From a bacterium HR40 (lineage in GTDB: Bacteria > Pseudomonadota > Alphaproteobacteria > Geminicoccales > Geminicoccaceae), in the NCBI GenBank assembly GCA_002898275.1, contig BEIQ01000001.1, positions 861,899 through 925,898 of the forward strand: a DNA stretch of 64,000 bases. The letters run 5' to 3'. A model generated the notes under the pieces. That model worked only from the letters and a program-made list of their open reading frames with translations. It was not told the DNA's origin and searched no databases. Below, piece after piece: positions 16,467 through 25,765 of the stretch. Positions within the stretch are counted from its first letter, which is position 1. Every line of letters begins with the position of its first letter. The translations under genes were made by a program, and so were the position numbers.

Positions 16467-17495
16467 GTGCCGCGGCTGCGGGAGCTCGCTCCCCTGCAGA
16501 CGCTCGCTCTCGCCCTTTTCTTCGGTTTCCTCGTGGCCGCTCCCCTCGCCGAGGAATGGCTGCTCAAGCTCGCCACGCGGATGGCCATCTTTGCCATGGC
16601 CGCCGCCGCTCTCGACCTCGCCCTCGGCGTCGGCGGGATGGTGAGCTTCGGTCATGCCGCCTTTCTCGGCCTCGGCGCCTATGTGGTAGGCATCGCCTTC
16701 GTCCACGGCTTCGAGGGCTCGACCCTCGCGGGTTTCGAACCGCCCGCCGACATCTGGCGGCAAATGCTGATCGCCATGCTGGCAGCCAGCGCTTTTGCCC
16801 TTGTCACCGGCTGGGTCAGCCTGCGCACGCGCGGTGTCGCCTTCATCATGATCACCCTTGCCTTCGCCCAGATGCTCTACTGGTTCTTCGTGTCGCTCAG
16901 GCGCTATCAGGGCGAAGACGGCATCGCGCTGTGGAATCGCTCCCAGGGCCTCTTCGTCGACCTCGAGCCACAGCCGAACTTCCACCTCTTTGCCGTGCTC
17001 TGCCTGCTGCTCTTCACCCTCCTGGCCCTGCGCCTCTACCACAGCCGCTTCGGGCGCGTCCTGCGGGCTGCCCGCGACAACGAGCGCCGGGTGAGCGCCC
17101 TCGGCTTCCCGATCGTGCGGTTTCGCCTCGTCGCCTACGGGATCTCGGCAGCGGCCACAGCCGTCGCCGGCGTGCTCCTCGCCAATGCCACTTGGTTCGT
17201 CGGACCCTCCTACCTCTCCTGGCCGGTCTCCGGCCAGCTCATCGTCATGGTGGTGCTGGGGGGGATGGGCACGATTTTCGGGCCGATGCTGGGCGCGGCG
17301 CTGTTCGTGCTGCTGGAGCAGTTCCTCCCCGATCTCCTCGATCTCCTGGAACCGGGTGCAGGCGAACATTGGAAGCTCGTGCTCGGGCCGCTCCTCGTCC
17401 TGCTCGCCCTCCGACTGCGCCGCGGGCTCTTCCCCGCCCTCGCTCGCGGACGGCCGGGCGCAGGAGCGGTGCTGCCGGAGGTCGACCGTGGCTGA
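16467..17495 (+). CDS. livM: Branched-chain-type ABC transporter permease (LivM family)
   Basis: 342 residues, GTG start at 16467. LivM motifs are GVGGMVSFGHAAFLGLGAYV, VTGWVSLRTRGVAFIMITLA and SRFGRVLRAARDNERRVSAL, the ATPase-contact loop. Near the C-terminus GQLIVMVVLGGMGTIFGPML matches the family. About ten membrane helices. It overlaps livG by 8 bases. Confidence 0.92.
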   Translation: MPRLRELAPLQTLALALFFGFLVAAPLAEEWLLKLATRMAIFAMAAAALDLALGVGGMVSFGHAAFLGLGAYVVGIAFVHGFEGSTLAGFEPPADIWRQMLIAMLAASAFALVTGWVSLRTRGVAFIMITLAFAQMLYWFFVSLRRYQGEDGIALWNRSQGLFVDLEPQPNFHLFAVLCLLLFTLLALRLYHSRFGRVLRAARDNERRVSALGFPIVRFRLVAYGISAAATAVAGVLLANATWFVGPSYLSWPVSGQLIVMVVLGGMGTIFGPMLGAALFVLLEQFLPDLLDLLEPGAGEHWKLVLGPLLVLLALRLRRGLFPALARGRPGAGAVLPEVDRG

Positions 17496-18239
17496 GCCCG
17501 TGCTGGTCGCCGAAGGGTTGGTGCGCCGTTTCGGCGCCATCGCTGCCGTCGACGGCGTATCCCTTGCGCTCGCGACGGGCGAGATCCACGCCCTCATCGG
17601 CCCCAATGGGGCCGGCAAGACCACTCTCGTCAATTTGCTGAGCGGCGAGCTCGCACCCCAGGCCGGCCGCATCCTCTTTCTCGGCCGCGACATCACCCCC
17701 CTGCCGGTGCACGCGCGCGCCCGCCTCGGGCTCGCCCGCAGTTACCAGATCGCGAGCGTCGTCGGCGGTCTGACCGCGCTCGAGAACGTCGCCTTGGCGC
17801 TCCAGGCGCACGCCGGCTCGAGCTTTCGCTTCTTCGCGGATTGCAGCGGCGAGGCCGAGCTCGAAGCGGGTGCCAAGGAGCTGCTCGCGCGCGTCGGCCT
17901 TGCCGCCCGTGCCGAGGTCCCGGCGGGACTCCTCGCCCACGGCGAGAAGCGGGCGCTCGAGCTGGCCATGGTGCTCGCCGGCTCGCCGAAGGTCCTGCTG
18001 CTCGACGAGCCGCTCGCCGGTGCCGGGACGGAAGAGAGCCGGAGGATCGTCGAGCTCGTGGCCGGACTGCGCGAGGGTCGGGCCATCCTCCTCATCGAGC
18101 ACGATATGGACGCGGTGTTCAGGCTGGCCGATCGCGTCACCGTCCTCGTCTACGGCCGGGTCATCGCCTCCGGGACCCCAGCCGAGGTACGCCGCGATGC
18201 CGGCGTGCGCGCAGCTTATCTCGGCGAGGAGGCGATGGC

Positions 18240-18243
<4 letters not shown>
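17488..18243 (+). CDS. livG: Branched-chain-type ABC transporter ATPase (LivG family)
   Basis: 251 residues from GTG 17488 within the end of livM. Walker A GPNGAGKTTLVN, the LivG-typical ARLGLARSYQI, and Walker B VLLLDEPLAGAGTEE then the H-loop LIEHDMDAVF. The signature LSGG motif is altered: the corresponding stretch reads LAHGEKRALELAMVLA, the usual form in LivG proteins. Stop overlaps livF by 4 bases. Confidence 0.93.
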
Positions 18244-18931
<688 letters not shown>

Positions 18932-18947
<16 letters not shown>

Positions 18948-19486
18948 GCGCGGGCGATGGCCCGCAGCGCATCCTCGAGGATGACCGCAGCGGCGAAATG
19001 GTCGAGATGGCGCGAGCGGCGCTGACGGCGGCCGATCCTTCCCTCCGCGATCGCCGCTTCCACGGCGAAGGTCGAAAGTCGCTCGTCCTGCAGCAGCACC
19101 GGTAGACCCACGACGGCCGCTAGCCGCGCGGCGAATTCGCGCATCGCCCGGGCCGGCGGCCCTTCGCTTCCATCCATGGAAAGCGGCAGGCCGAGGACCA
19201 GGCCCACAGCCCCTCTCTCGCGCGCCATCCGGGCGACGCGCACCATGTCCGAGGCCTCGTTGCCGCGCAGGAAAGTGAGAAGCGGAGTGACCAGCATCCG
19301 TCCGGGGTCGGTGGCCGCCACCCCGATTCGCCTCGGACTGACATCGAGCGCGAGCAAAGCGCCTCTTTCTGGCAGCGCAGCGACGAAAACCGCGGCATCG
19401 GTGGTGACGGTTGCGCATCCTGGGGGCTGGCACCCTCCGCCTTCCCCCTTATATGGCAGATGTTCGTCTTCCGTTCGCGCGGCCAT
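18932..19486 (-). CDS. ruvX: RuvX/YqgF-family Holliday junction resolvase-like protein; start uncertain
   Basis: Up to 184 residues. The RNase H-like fold of YqgF is visible: LLALDVSPRRIGVAATDP (first acidic strand), GLVLGLPLSMDGSEGPPA, LQDERLSTFAVE (second acidic residue) and HLDHFAAAVILEDAL (third). Implicated in pre-16S rRNA maturation and possibly recombination. The ATG at 19486 yields about 25 extra N-terminal residues (with the alien stretch EGGGCQPPGCA), whereas the family starts about 15 residues before LLALD. No ATG or GTG lies in that window; a TTG just before LLALD has AGAGG upstream. The real start is therefore open. The upstream ATG shares its CATG with the divergent PrimPol start. 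Confidence 0.85.
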
Positions 19487-20315
19487 GCCCGGTTCCGGCC
19501 TTCTCGCGCACGCCCTCTTCTACGCTTCGCGCGGGTTTTCCGTCATCCCCCTCGAACCGCGCGGCAAGCGACCCCTCGCGCGCTGGCAGCGCTTTCAGTC
19601 GGAGCGCGCCAGTCCGGCACTCCTGACACGGTGGCTGCGGCGGTTCGCCGAAGCCAATCTGGCGATCGTGACGGGTGCCGTCTCCGATCTCGTGGTGCTC
19701 GACGTCGACCCGGCCCACGGCGGCGCGGACAGCCTCAAGGCACTCGAGCGGCGGTACGGCCGCTTGCCGCACACGGTCGAAGTGCTCACCGGCGGCGGCG
19801 GTCGCCATCTGTGGTTCCGCCATCCCGGAGGGTTCTTCCCCAACCGTGTCGGTCTCGAGCCGGGGATCGACCTGCGCGGCGATGGAGGCTATGTGGTGGT
19901 CCCACCCTCCATCCACCCTTCCGGACGGCCCTACGCCTTCGAAGTCGATCGTCACCCTGAGGAGGTAGCGGTCGCCGCCATGCCGGTTTGGCTCCGCGAC
20001 CTCGTGCATCGGGGACCGCGACGGGAGGGACATCCGCGGGGGTACTGGCGCGCACTGGTCGTCACCAGGGTGGAGGAAGGTCTGCGCAACACCACTCTTG
20101 CCTCCTTTGCCGGCCACCTCATCTGGCACGGCGTCGATCCGCTGGTGATCGAGGAGCTGCTGCAATGCTGGAACCGGGTGCGCTGCCGACCGCCGCTTCC
20201 AGCCGACGAGGTGACGCGAACGGTGTGGAGCATCGTGCGCACCCATAGTCGCCATGCGGGCCGGCCCGGAGGCGGCAGCGACAGGCGGGCTACGGGCGGC
20301 GAAGCCGGGAGATGA
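19485..20315 (+). CDS. Stand-alone PrimPol-like protein (archaeo-eukaryotic primase fold plus PriCT-1)
   Basis: 276 residues from ATG 19485. The first 165 residues match the bifunctional primase-polymerase N-terminal domain: IPLEPRGKRPLARWQ, metal-binding DVDPAHGG (Asp73, Asp75), GGGGRHLWF (His108) and GIDLRGDGGYVVVPPSIHPS (Asp129). Residues about 196-253 resemble PriCT-1, a helical domain after such primases (FAGHLIWHGVDPLVIEELL). No helicase domain follows, unlike plasmid and prophage primases. No strong ribosome-binding site is seen. It overlaps the hydantoinase start by 4 bases, so these are cotranscribed. It may do primer synthesis or damage-tolerant synthesis; its placement next to ruvX is suggestive only. 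Confidence 0.82.
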   Translation: MPGSGLLAHALFYASRGFSVIPLEPRGKRPLARWQRFQSERASPALLTRWLRRFAEANLAIVTGAVSDLVVLDVDPAHGGADSLKALERRYGRLPHTVEVLTGGGGRHLWFRHPGGFFPNRVGLEPGIDLRGDGGYVVVPPSIHPSGRPYAFEVDRHPEEVAVAAMPVWLRDLVHRGPRREGHPRGYWRALVVTRVEEGLRNTTLASFAGHLIWHGVDPLVIEELLQCWNRVRCRPPLPADEVTRTVWSIVRTHSRHAGRPGGGSDRRATGGEAGR

Positions 20316-21793
20316 GGATGGAGGAAGCGCGCTACGATCTGGTGTTGCGCGGTGGCCGGGTGGCGACAGCGGCCGGCTGTTGCGAGGCCGATATCGCGAT
20401 CTCGGGGGAAGTCATCGTCGCCCTCGGCCGGGACTTGCCGGCCGGCCGCAGCGAGCTCGATGTGCGCGGTCGCATCGTCACCCCGGGCGGGGTCGACCCC
20501 CACTGCCACATCGAACAGTTGGCGGCAAGCGGCCTCAGGAATGCGGATACCTTCGAGACTGCGACGCGCGCCGCGCTCGCCGGCGGAACCACGACGGTGA
20601 TCCCCTTCGCCGCCCAGCACGTCGGTATGTCGCTCGCCGAGGTGGTGGCGGACTATCACGCGCGCGCCCGGCGCGGTGCGATGGCCGATTACGCCTTCCA
20701 CCTGATCCTCGCCGATCCTCGCCCCGAGGTGCTGCGAGAGGAGCTGCCCGCGCTCGCCCGCGAAGGGCACGGCTCGCTCAAGTTGTTCATGACTTACGAC
20801 AGGTTGCGGGTGGACGACGAGCAGCTGCTCGACGTGCTGTGGACGGCACGGGGCCTCGGCCTCATGGTGTGCGTGCATGCCGAAAACCACGGCATGATCC
20901 GCTTCATGGGCCGGCGGCTCGTGGAAGCCGGCTATACCGCGCCCCGCTACCATGTACCGAGCCATCCCCGCCTCGGCGAGGCGGAGGCGATCGGCCGGTT
21001 GGCCGCCCTCTCGGCGCTCGTCGACCAGCCGGTGATGGTGTTCCATGTGTCCACCCGCGAAGGGGTCGCTGCGGTCCAGCGAGCGCGCGGCGAAGGTGTC
21101 AAGATGTTCGCCGAAACTTGCACCCAGTACCTGCTCTTGACCTCCGAGGCCCTCGATCGGCCGGGGATCGAGGGGGCGATGTGGATCTGCAGCCCGCCGC
21201 TGCGCGAGCCTGCGGACCGCGAGGCGCTGTGGTGGGGACTCGAGATCGGGGCGCTGCAATGCGTCTCCTCCGACCATGCGCCCTACCGCATGGATGCGTC
21301 GGGCAAGCTCGCGCGCGGTCCCGAGCCCAGCTTTCGGGAGATCGCGAATGGCATGCCCGGCATCGAGCTCCGCTTGCCGCTCCTCTTCGATGCCATGGTG
21401 AGCCGCGGCCGGCTCGGGCTCGAGCGCTTCGTCGAACTCACCGCCACCGCCCCGGCGCGAATCTACGATCTCTTCCCCAAGAAGGGCACCATCGCACCCG
21501 GCGCGGATGCCGATCTCGTCGTGTGGGACGCCCAGCGCTCGGTGCGCATCGAACAGGGCCCGCGCTATGACAATGCCGGCTACACTCCCTACGCCGGCTT
21601 CGAGATCCGCGGCTTTCCCGAACTCGTCCTGCGCCGCGGCGAAGTGGTGGCGGAAAACGGCGTGGTCCTGGCACAGCCCGGTTCCGGGCGGTTTCTGCCG
21701 CGCGGCGGCGGCCAAGCTGCCCGCCCGCGCGGTTTGCCGGCACCCGAGTTCGATCCCGCCCGCAATTTCGGCGCCAGGCTCGAGCCGCGCTGA
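20312..21793 (+). CDS. hydA: Dihydropyrimidinase / D-hydantoinase
   Basis: 493 residues. A cyclic amidohydrolase of the dihydropyrimidinase group that opens dihydropyrimidines or hydantoins. All binuclear-zinc ligands are present: His64 and His66 (VDPHCHIEQ), carboxylated Lys157 (LKLFMTYDR), His189 (CVHAEN), His245 (FHVST) and Asp321 (SSDHAPY). ATG 20312 overlaps the PrimPol stop; a second ATG two codons later is possible. Tyr162 in MTYD, which contacts the substrate, is kept. Could serve pyrimidine degradation or hydantoin scavenging; no carbamoylase or dihydropyrimidine dehydrogenase is nearby. Confidence 0.9.
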   Translation: MRMEEARYDLVLRGGRVATAAGCCEADIAISGEVIVALGRDLPAGRSELDVRGRIVTPGGVDPHCHIEQLAASGLRNADTFETATRAALAGGTTTVIPFAAQHVGMSLAEVVADYHARARRGAMADYAFHLILADPRPEVLREELPALAREGHGSLKLFMTYDRLRVDDEQLLDVLWTARGLGLMVCVHAENHGMIRFMGRRLVEAGYTAPRYHVPSHPRLGEAEAIGRLAALSALVDQPVMVFHVSTREGVAAVQRARGEGVKMFAETCTQYLLLTSEALDRPGIEGAMWICSPPLREPADREALWWGLEIGALQCVSSDHAPYRMDASGKLARGPEPSFREIANGMPGIELRLPLLFDAMVSRGRLGLERFVELTATAPARIYDLFPKKGTIAPGADADLVVWDAQRSVRIEQGPRYDNAGYTPYAGFEIRGFPELVLRRGEVVAENGVVLAQPGSGRFLPRGGGQAARPRGLPAPEFDPARNFGARLEPR

Positions 21794-21886
21794 GGACGCG
21801 AGGCGAGCGGCGTCTTCGCCGGCTTGCCGCGTGACCCGCGATCGTCTAACCCCCATTCGATTCCGGATGCATGCAGGATCCCCTCG

Positions 21887-22171
21887 ATGTTCGCCCTTTG
21901 CCGGCTCGTCGATACCGTGGTGACCCTCTACATTTGGCTGCTGATCGCCTCCGTGGTCCTGAGCTGGCTCGTCGCCTTCAACGTGGTCAACACCCACAAC
22001 CGCTTCGTTCGCCAGCTCGGCGACTTCCTCTTTCGCGTCACCGAACCGTTGCTCGCACCGATCCGGAGCGTGCTGCCGGCTATGGGCGGATTCGACATCT
22101 CGCCGGTGATCCTGATCCTCGCTCTCTACTTCCTTCGCGACCTGTTCTTCGAGTACGTGTGCTTTCGGTAG
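21887..22171 (+). CDS. YggT-family membrane protein
   Basis: 94 residues with two hydrophobic halves (LYIWLLIASVVLSWLVAF, then VILILALYFLRDLFF) separated by NRFVRQLGDFLFRVTEPLLA, the characteristic YggT core with the T-E-P-L-L/P-I-R motif. In many bacteria it is encoded with yggU as here and is linked to osmotic or division functions without known biochemistry. Start ATG 21887, with AGGATC upstream. Confidence 0.9.
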   Translation: MFALCRLVDTVVTLYIWLLIASVVLSWLVAFNVVNTHNRFVRQLGDFLFRVTEPLLAPIRSVLPAMGGFDISPVILILALYFLRDLFFEYVCFR

Positions 22172-22177
22172 ATCGAC

Positions 22178-22510
22178 ATGAACGAGCCCTGGCGCACCCA
22201 GGCCGAGGGCCTCGAGATCGCGGTCCGCGCGACGCCGCGCGGCGGCCGCGACGCCATCGAGGGTATCCGTGAGGATGCCGCCGGGACGCGGTGGCTCCTG
22301 GTGCGGGTGAGTGCCCCACCCGAGGATGGGCGGGCCAACCAGGCGGTGATCCGGGTCGTCGCCCGCGCCTTGGGAGTGTCACCTTCGGCTGTTACCCTCC
22401 TCGCCGGCGCCGGCGCCCGCAGCAAGCGCCTGTTCGTGCGGGGCGATCCGGTCGCCCTCGCGCAACGCGCCGTCGCCCTGTGGCGCGCCGATTCCGGCGG
22501 CCGCCGCTAG
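22178..22510 (+). CDS. DUF167 (YggU) family protein
   Basis: 110 residues. Small alpha/beta protein with the family pattern [32 protein letters not shown] and [16 protein letters not shown]. Function is unknown. It starts 6 bp after yggT and ends 28 bp before folD, so is part of the same run of genes. Confidence 0.9.
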   Translation: MNEPWRTQAEGLEIAVRATPRGGRDAIEGIREDAAGTRWLLVRVSAPPEDGRANQAVIRVVARALGVSPSAVTLLAGAGARSKRLFVRGDPVALAQRAVALWRADSGGRR

Positions 22511-22538
22511 CCGCGACGGGAAGCCAGAGGAGAGGCGG

Positions 22539-23471
22539 ATGAGCTCGATCCTGGACGGCCGCGCCTTCGCCGCCGAACTCCGCAGCTGGGTGGCGGAGCG
22601 CGCGCGCGAGCTTGCGATGCGGACCGGCGTTCGGCCACGGCTCGAGGTGCTGCTCGTGGGCGATCATCCGGCGAGCCGCGCCTATGTCCGCACCAAAGCG
22701 CGCATGGCACAGGAGGCCGGGATCGCGGGCGGTGTGCGGGAACTCCCCGCTTCCATCGACACGGCTGGCCTGCTCGCCGAAATCGCTCGTCTCGGGGCGG
22801 ATCCGAGCGTCCACGGCATCCTCGTGCAATTGCCACTGCCGTCGGCGATCGACGTCGCCGCGGTGCTGGCGGCGATTCCGCCCGAAAAAGACGTCGACGG
22901 CTTCCATCCGCTCAACGTCGGTCGACTGTGGAGCGCGCCGCGGCCCCTCGAGTCCGGCCTGCTCCTGCCGTGCACACCCCTCGGCTGCATGCTCCTGCTC
23001 GAGGCCGTGTGCGGCAAAGACGGGCTCGCCGGCAAACGGGCGCTCGTCGTCGGCCGCTCCAACATCGTCGGCAAACCGATGGCAGCCCTCCTGCTCGCTC
23101 GCGACTGTACGGTCACCATCGCCCATTCGAAGAGCCGCGATCTCCCTGCGCTCTGCCGCGAGGCGGAGATCCTGGTCGCCGCCGTGGGCCGACCGCGAAC
23201 CATCCGCGGCGACTGGATCCGGGAGGGAGCGGTGGTGCTCGATGTCGGCATCAACCGGGTGCCGACGCCCGAAGGTTCGCGCTTGGTCGGCGACGTGGCC
23301 TTCGAGGAAGCGACGCGCCGGGCCGCTGCGATCACCCCGGTCCCTGGCGGCGTCGGACCGATGACGGTGGCCTGCCTGCTCGCCAATACGCTCGTCGCGG
23401 CGAGCCGCGCTGTCGGCGCGACACCGCCTGCCCTGCCGCGCTTGCGCCGCCATCTGGTAGCTGCCGGTTGA
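22539..23471 (+). CDS. folD: Methylenetetrahydrofolate dehydrogenase / methenyltetrahydrofolate cyclohydrolase
   Basis: 310 residues, slightly longer than E. coli FolD owing to a C-terminal tail. It interconverts 5,10-methylene-, methenyl- and 10-formyl-tetrahydrofolate with NADP. Motifs are [17 protein letters not shown] (catalytic Lys and Tyr region), [56 protein letters not shown] (cofactor) and [16 protein letters not shown]. Ribosome-binding site AGGAGAGGCGG is just before ATG 22539. Confidence 0.96.
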   Translation: MSSILDGRAFAAELRSWVAERARELAMRTGVRPRLEVLLVGDHPASRAYVRTKARMAQEAGIAGGVRELPASIDTAGLLAEIARLGADPSVHGILVQLPLPSAIDVAAVLAAIPPEKDVDGFHPLNVGRLWSAPRPLESGLLLPCTPLGCMLLLEAVCGKDGLAGKRALVVGRSNIVGKPMAALLLARDCTVTIAHSKSRDLPALCREAEILVAAVGRPRTIRGDWIREGAVVLDVGINRVPTPEGSRLVGDVAFEEATRRAAAITPVPGGVGPMTVACLLANTLVAASRAVGATPPALPRLRRHLVAAG

Positions 23472-23521
23472 CATCGGTGCGGCCGTGGCCTTCTTGCGGA
23501 CGAGTGCAAGGGAGGCCAGTC

Positions 23522-24334
23522 ATGGTCCGTGTGGCGATCGCCGGCTGTGCCGGACGGATGGGTCGGACGAACCTCGCCCAGGCCCTCGCCGATCCCGACG
23601 TCGAGCTCGTTGGCGGCTGCGAACGGCCCGGTCACCCCGACCTCGGCCGCGACCTCGGGGAACTCGCCGGCCGCAGTCCGCTCGGACTGGTGGTGAGCGA
23701 GGATTTCCAGGCCGTCGCCAGGCAGGCCGAGGTGGTGGTCGAGTTCTCGACACCCGCGGCGACGCTCGAGCACGCCGAACTCTGTGCCCGCATCGGCTGC
23801 GCCCATGTCATCGGCACCACCGGGCTCGATTCCGCTGCCGAAGCACGGCTGCGCGAGCTCGCCCGACACATACCGATCCTCTGGGCACCCAATATGAGCC
23901 AGGGCGTCAATCTGCTCCTCGCCCTCGTCGAGCGCGTCGCTCGCACCCTCGATGCCGGCTTCGACATCGAGATCGTCGAGATGCACCATCGCCACAAGGT
24001 CGATGCCCCGTCGGGTACCGCGCTCGCCCTCGGGCGGGCGGCGGCCCGCGGCCGGGGCATCGACTTCGCCACTCAGGCGGTGTTGACCCGCGCCGGCGAG
24101 ATCGGGCCCCGACCCGAAGGTGCGATCGGCTTTGCGGTCCTGCGCGGGGGCGACGTGGTGGGCGACCACACCGTGATCTTTGCCGGTCCGGGCGAGCGGA
24201 TCGAGCTCGCCCACCGCGCCTCCGACCGGGCCATCTACGCCCGCGGGGCCATGCGCGCAGCACGGTGGATCGCCAGACAGCCACCCGGCTTCTACGGCAT
24301 GGCCGACGTCCTCGGCTTTGGCTCCCCTCAGTAG
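23522..24334 (+). CDS. dapB: 4-hydroxy-tetrahydrodipicolinate reductase
   Basis: 270 residues. NAD(P)H-dependent step of lysine and diaminopimelate synthesis. Cofactor motif GCAGRMG at residues 8-14, then VVVEFSTPAATLEHAELC, GTTGLD, WAPNMSQGVNLLLALV, the active-site block EMHHRHKVDAPSGTALALG and the C-terminal HRASDRAIYARGAMRAARW. AGGGAGGCC precedes ATG 23522. Its 3' end overlaps the convergent DUF4332 gene by 7 bp. Confidence 0.96.
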   Translation: MVRVAIAGCAGRMGRTNLAQALADPDVELVGGCERPGHPDLGRDLGELAGRSPLGLVVSEDFQAVARQAEVVVEFSTPAATLEHAELCARIGCAHVIGTTGLDSAAEARLRELARHIPILWAPNMSQGVNLLLALVERVARTLDAGFDIEIVEMHHRHKVDAPSGTALALGRAAARGRGIDFATQAVLTRAGEIGPRPEGAIGFAVLRGGDVVGDHTVIFAGPGERIELAHRASDRAIYARGAMRAARWIARQPPGFYGMADVLGFGSPQ

Positions 24335-24789
24335 GTGACGAGGGGTTCCAGCTGCCGCGCCTGGGCGATCCAGTCGGCGACCTCTTCGGGAGTCGGCGAG
24401 CGACGCGCGAGGCGCATCCGCTGATTGTAACGCCGCAGTCGCTCGTGCAGTTCCGCCGGATCCTGAACCGCCAGCGTCTGCACGTCGCGGATCCCGAGGT
24501 CCTCGAGCATCATACCGAAGATCGCACCCACACCGCGGATCCGACTCATGTCGGCGCGCTGGACGAGGGTGGTGAGAAGCGCGGGGTCGATGCCGGTGAG
24601 CTCGGCGAGGCTTGCCCGCCATTCGGCCTTGCCCGCCGCCCGCAATAACTGGCCGCAGCTCGAGATCCGCCGCGCCTTGAGAGCCATGCGCACACGCGGC
24701 GGCACACCGCGGAGCTTGCTGACCGGCAAGGACGAGCGGCTATTCGGGGCCTGTCTGATGATCTGAGCGAGATCCTGCTCTTCCGTCAT
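24328..24789 (-). CDS. DUF4332-like helix-hairpin-helix protein
   Basis: 153 residues from ATG 24789 (an ATG ten codons further up is possible). Two helix-hairpin-helix-like units can be seen: LRGVPPRVRMALKARRISSC, then TLVQRADMSRIRGVGAIFGM, LEDLGIRDVQTLA, the pattern of DUF4332 proteins, which look like non-specific DNA- or protein-binding modules. A C-terminal helix ends QARQLEPLVTY. No catalytic residues can be assigned. It is convergent with dapB. Confidence 0.72.
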   Translation of the reverse strand: MTEEQDLAQIIRQAPNSRSSLPVSKLRGVPPRVRMALKARRISSCGQLLRAAGKAEWRASLAELTGIDPALLTTLVQRADMSRIRGVGAIFGMMLEDLGIRDVQTLAVQDPAELHERLRRYNQRMRLARRSPTPEEVADWIAQARQLEPLVTY

Positions 24790-24823
24790 GGCCGGATCGG
24801 ACTCTCGACAATCGATCACGACA

Positions 24824-24910
24824 ATGTCTCGTCGTAAAGTTCCATATCATTTCCGCAAAGAGCGTGCCAAGATCGAACAGGCACTCGAGAAAAGCTGGGC
24901 CCGGGGCTGA
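24824..24910 (+). CDS. Possible 28-residue microprotein
   Basis: A short frame from ATG 24824 encodes a basic peptide beginning MSRRKVPYHFRKERAKIEQ and ending in a short Trp-containing tail. Codons are less GC-extreme than those of neighbours. No strong ribosome-binding site is present and no family is recognised. It lies just upstream of, and divergent from, the DUF4332 gene. It could be a real small protein or chance. Confidence 0.25.
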   Translation: MSRRKVPYHFRKERAKIEQALEKSWARG

Positions 24911-25209
24911 AAAAGGGCGATGGCGCTACTTCTAGGTGAAGATATTGTGGCGTTCCCTATCTCGAGGCGTCCGGAGTCGGCGAGGAAACGCGCTCGGCCT
25001 AGGCATCGCGTCGGCTGGACTTGCGAGCTCTCTGCAGACTGTAAGAAATTCTGACGGAACCGACCGGTGAGCGGGCAGGAAGGTCGCGGCGACCGTGGTC
25101 GCCGATTTCGGCCGACTCGTTTTCCGGGCTAGCAGCACCGGCCCGGAGCCCGTCACGCTGTCACAGGCCGCTTTCGAGCTCAGCGGTGGCCGGAACCGGG
25201 AGGCCGGCG
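24911..25209. other. Intergenic region with lower GC stretches
   Basis: 299 bp without a convincing gene, between the possible microprotein and the end of the DUF2244 gene. The first 150 bases have visibly lower GC than the rest of the window. It contains one long inverted repeat (listed separately). No promoter with good spacing was found. Confidence 0.45.
25087..25104. repeat. Perfect 8-bp-arm inverted repeat
   Basis: CGGCGACC-GT-GGTCGCCG. Symmetry is perfect over 16 of 18 bases. As RNA it would give a 7-bp stem with a 4-base loop. It is not followed by a T-run on either strand, so it is not a classical terminator; a protein-binding site or a factor-independent pause/processing hairpin for the DUF2244 transcript is possible. 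Confidence 0.45.
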
Positions 25210-25698
25210 TCAGAAGAGCGGACGGCGGAAGCGCCGGAGCGCGTCGCTCAGCGCCTGTGCGAATTCGCGCCGTTCCTCGGGGGTGAGAAAGCTGCCGAGC
25301 GCAATCCGCCTTCCGTGGGAGGACAGCACCACCAGACTATGGGGTTGCGGCGGCTCGTCGAAATGGATCTGCACCCAAGAGGGTTCGAACTGCCACTCGG
25401 CGGTGCGCCCATCGGGCGCCACACGCCGCACGGTCACCGCCCCGGCGTCGACCCTGACCCATTCCTGCCAGCGGGCGTTGCGGCGGGCGGCGCGGAAGGC
25501 GAGCCACAACAGCAAGAGATCGAGGCCGAAAAAGCCGCCGACCGGCCAGGCCCCCAGGGAGACGAACAGGCTCGCCATCGCCACGGTAACAGCGCCGGTG
25601 AGGGCCATGAACAGCCAAAAAGCCCGGTCGCTGAGGGCTGGATTGGGGTAGAGCACCGCTTCGAAGGCGTGCTCGGCAGTGGATGCGCCCGCCGTCAC
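25210..25698 (-). CDS. DUF2244-family integral membrane protein
   Basis: 162 residues from GTG 25698, which has a near-perfect GGAGGT 6 bases upstream; longer starts would run into nth. The protein has two membrane helices (AFWLFMALTGAVTVAMASLF and GGFFGLDLLLLWLAFRAARR) after YPNPALS, followed by a beta-rich C-terminal domain (VRVDAGAVTVRRV, SWVQIHFDEP, GSFLTPEERREFAQALSDAL). DUF2244 proteins are common in alphaproteobacteria and have no assigned function. Divergent from nth, with 67 bp between starts. Confidence 0.85.
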   Translation of the reverse strand: MTAGASTAEHAFEAVLYPNPALSDRAFWLFMALTGAVTVAMASLFVSLGAWPVGGFFGLDLLLLWLAFRAARRNARWQEWVRVDAGAVTVRRVAPDGRTAEWQFEPSWVQIHFDEPPQPHSLVVLSSHGRRIALGSFLTPEERREFAQALSDALRRFRRPLF

Positions 25699-25765
25699 TC
25701 CCGCACCTCCGCTTGCCGCGACGGCAAATATACGGCTAGGACCGGCAGCGCCAAGGGAGCCGAAC

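Noticed and set aside
19485-20315. Prophage or plasmid remnant marked by the primase domain
   Set aside because: Neighbours are all chromosomal housekeeping genes, with no integrase, repeat or att-like duplication.
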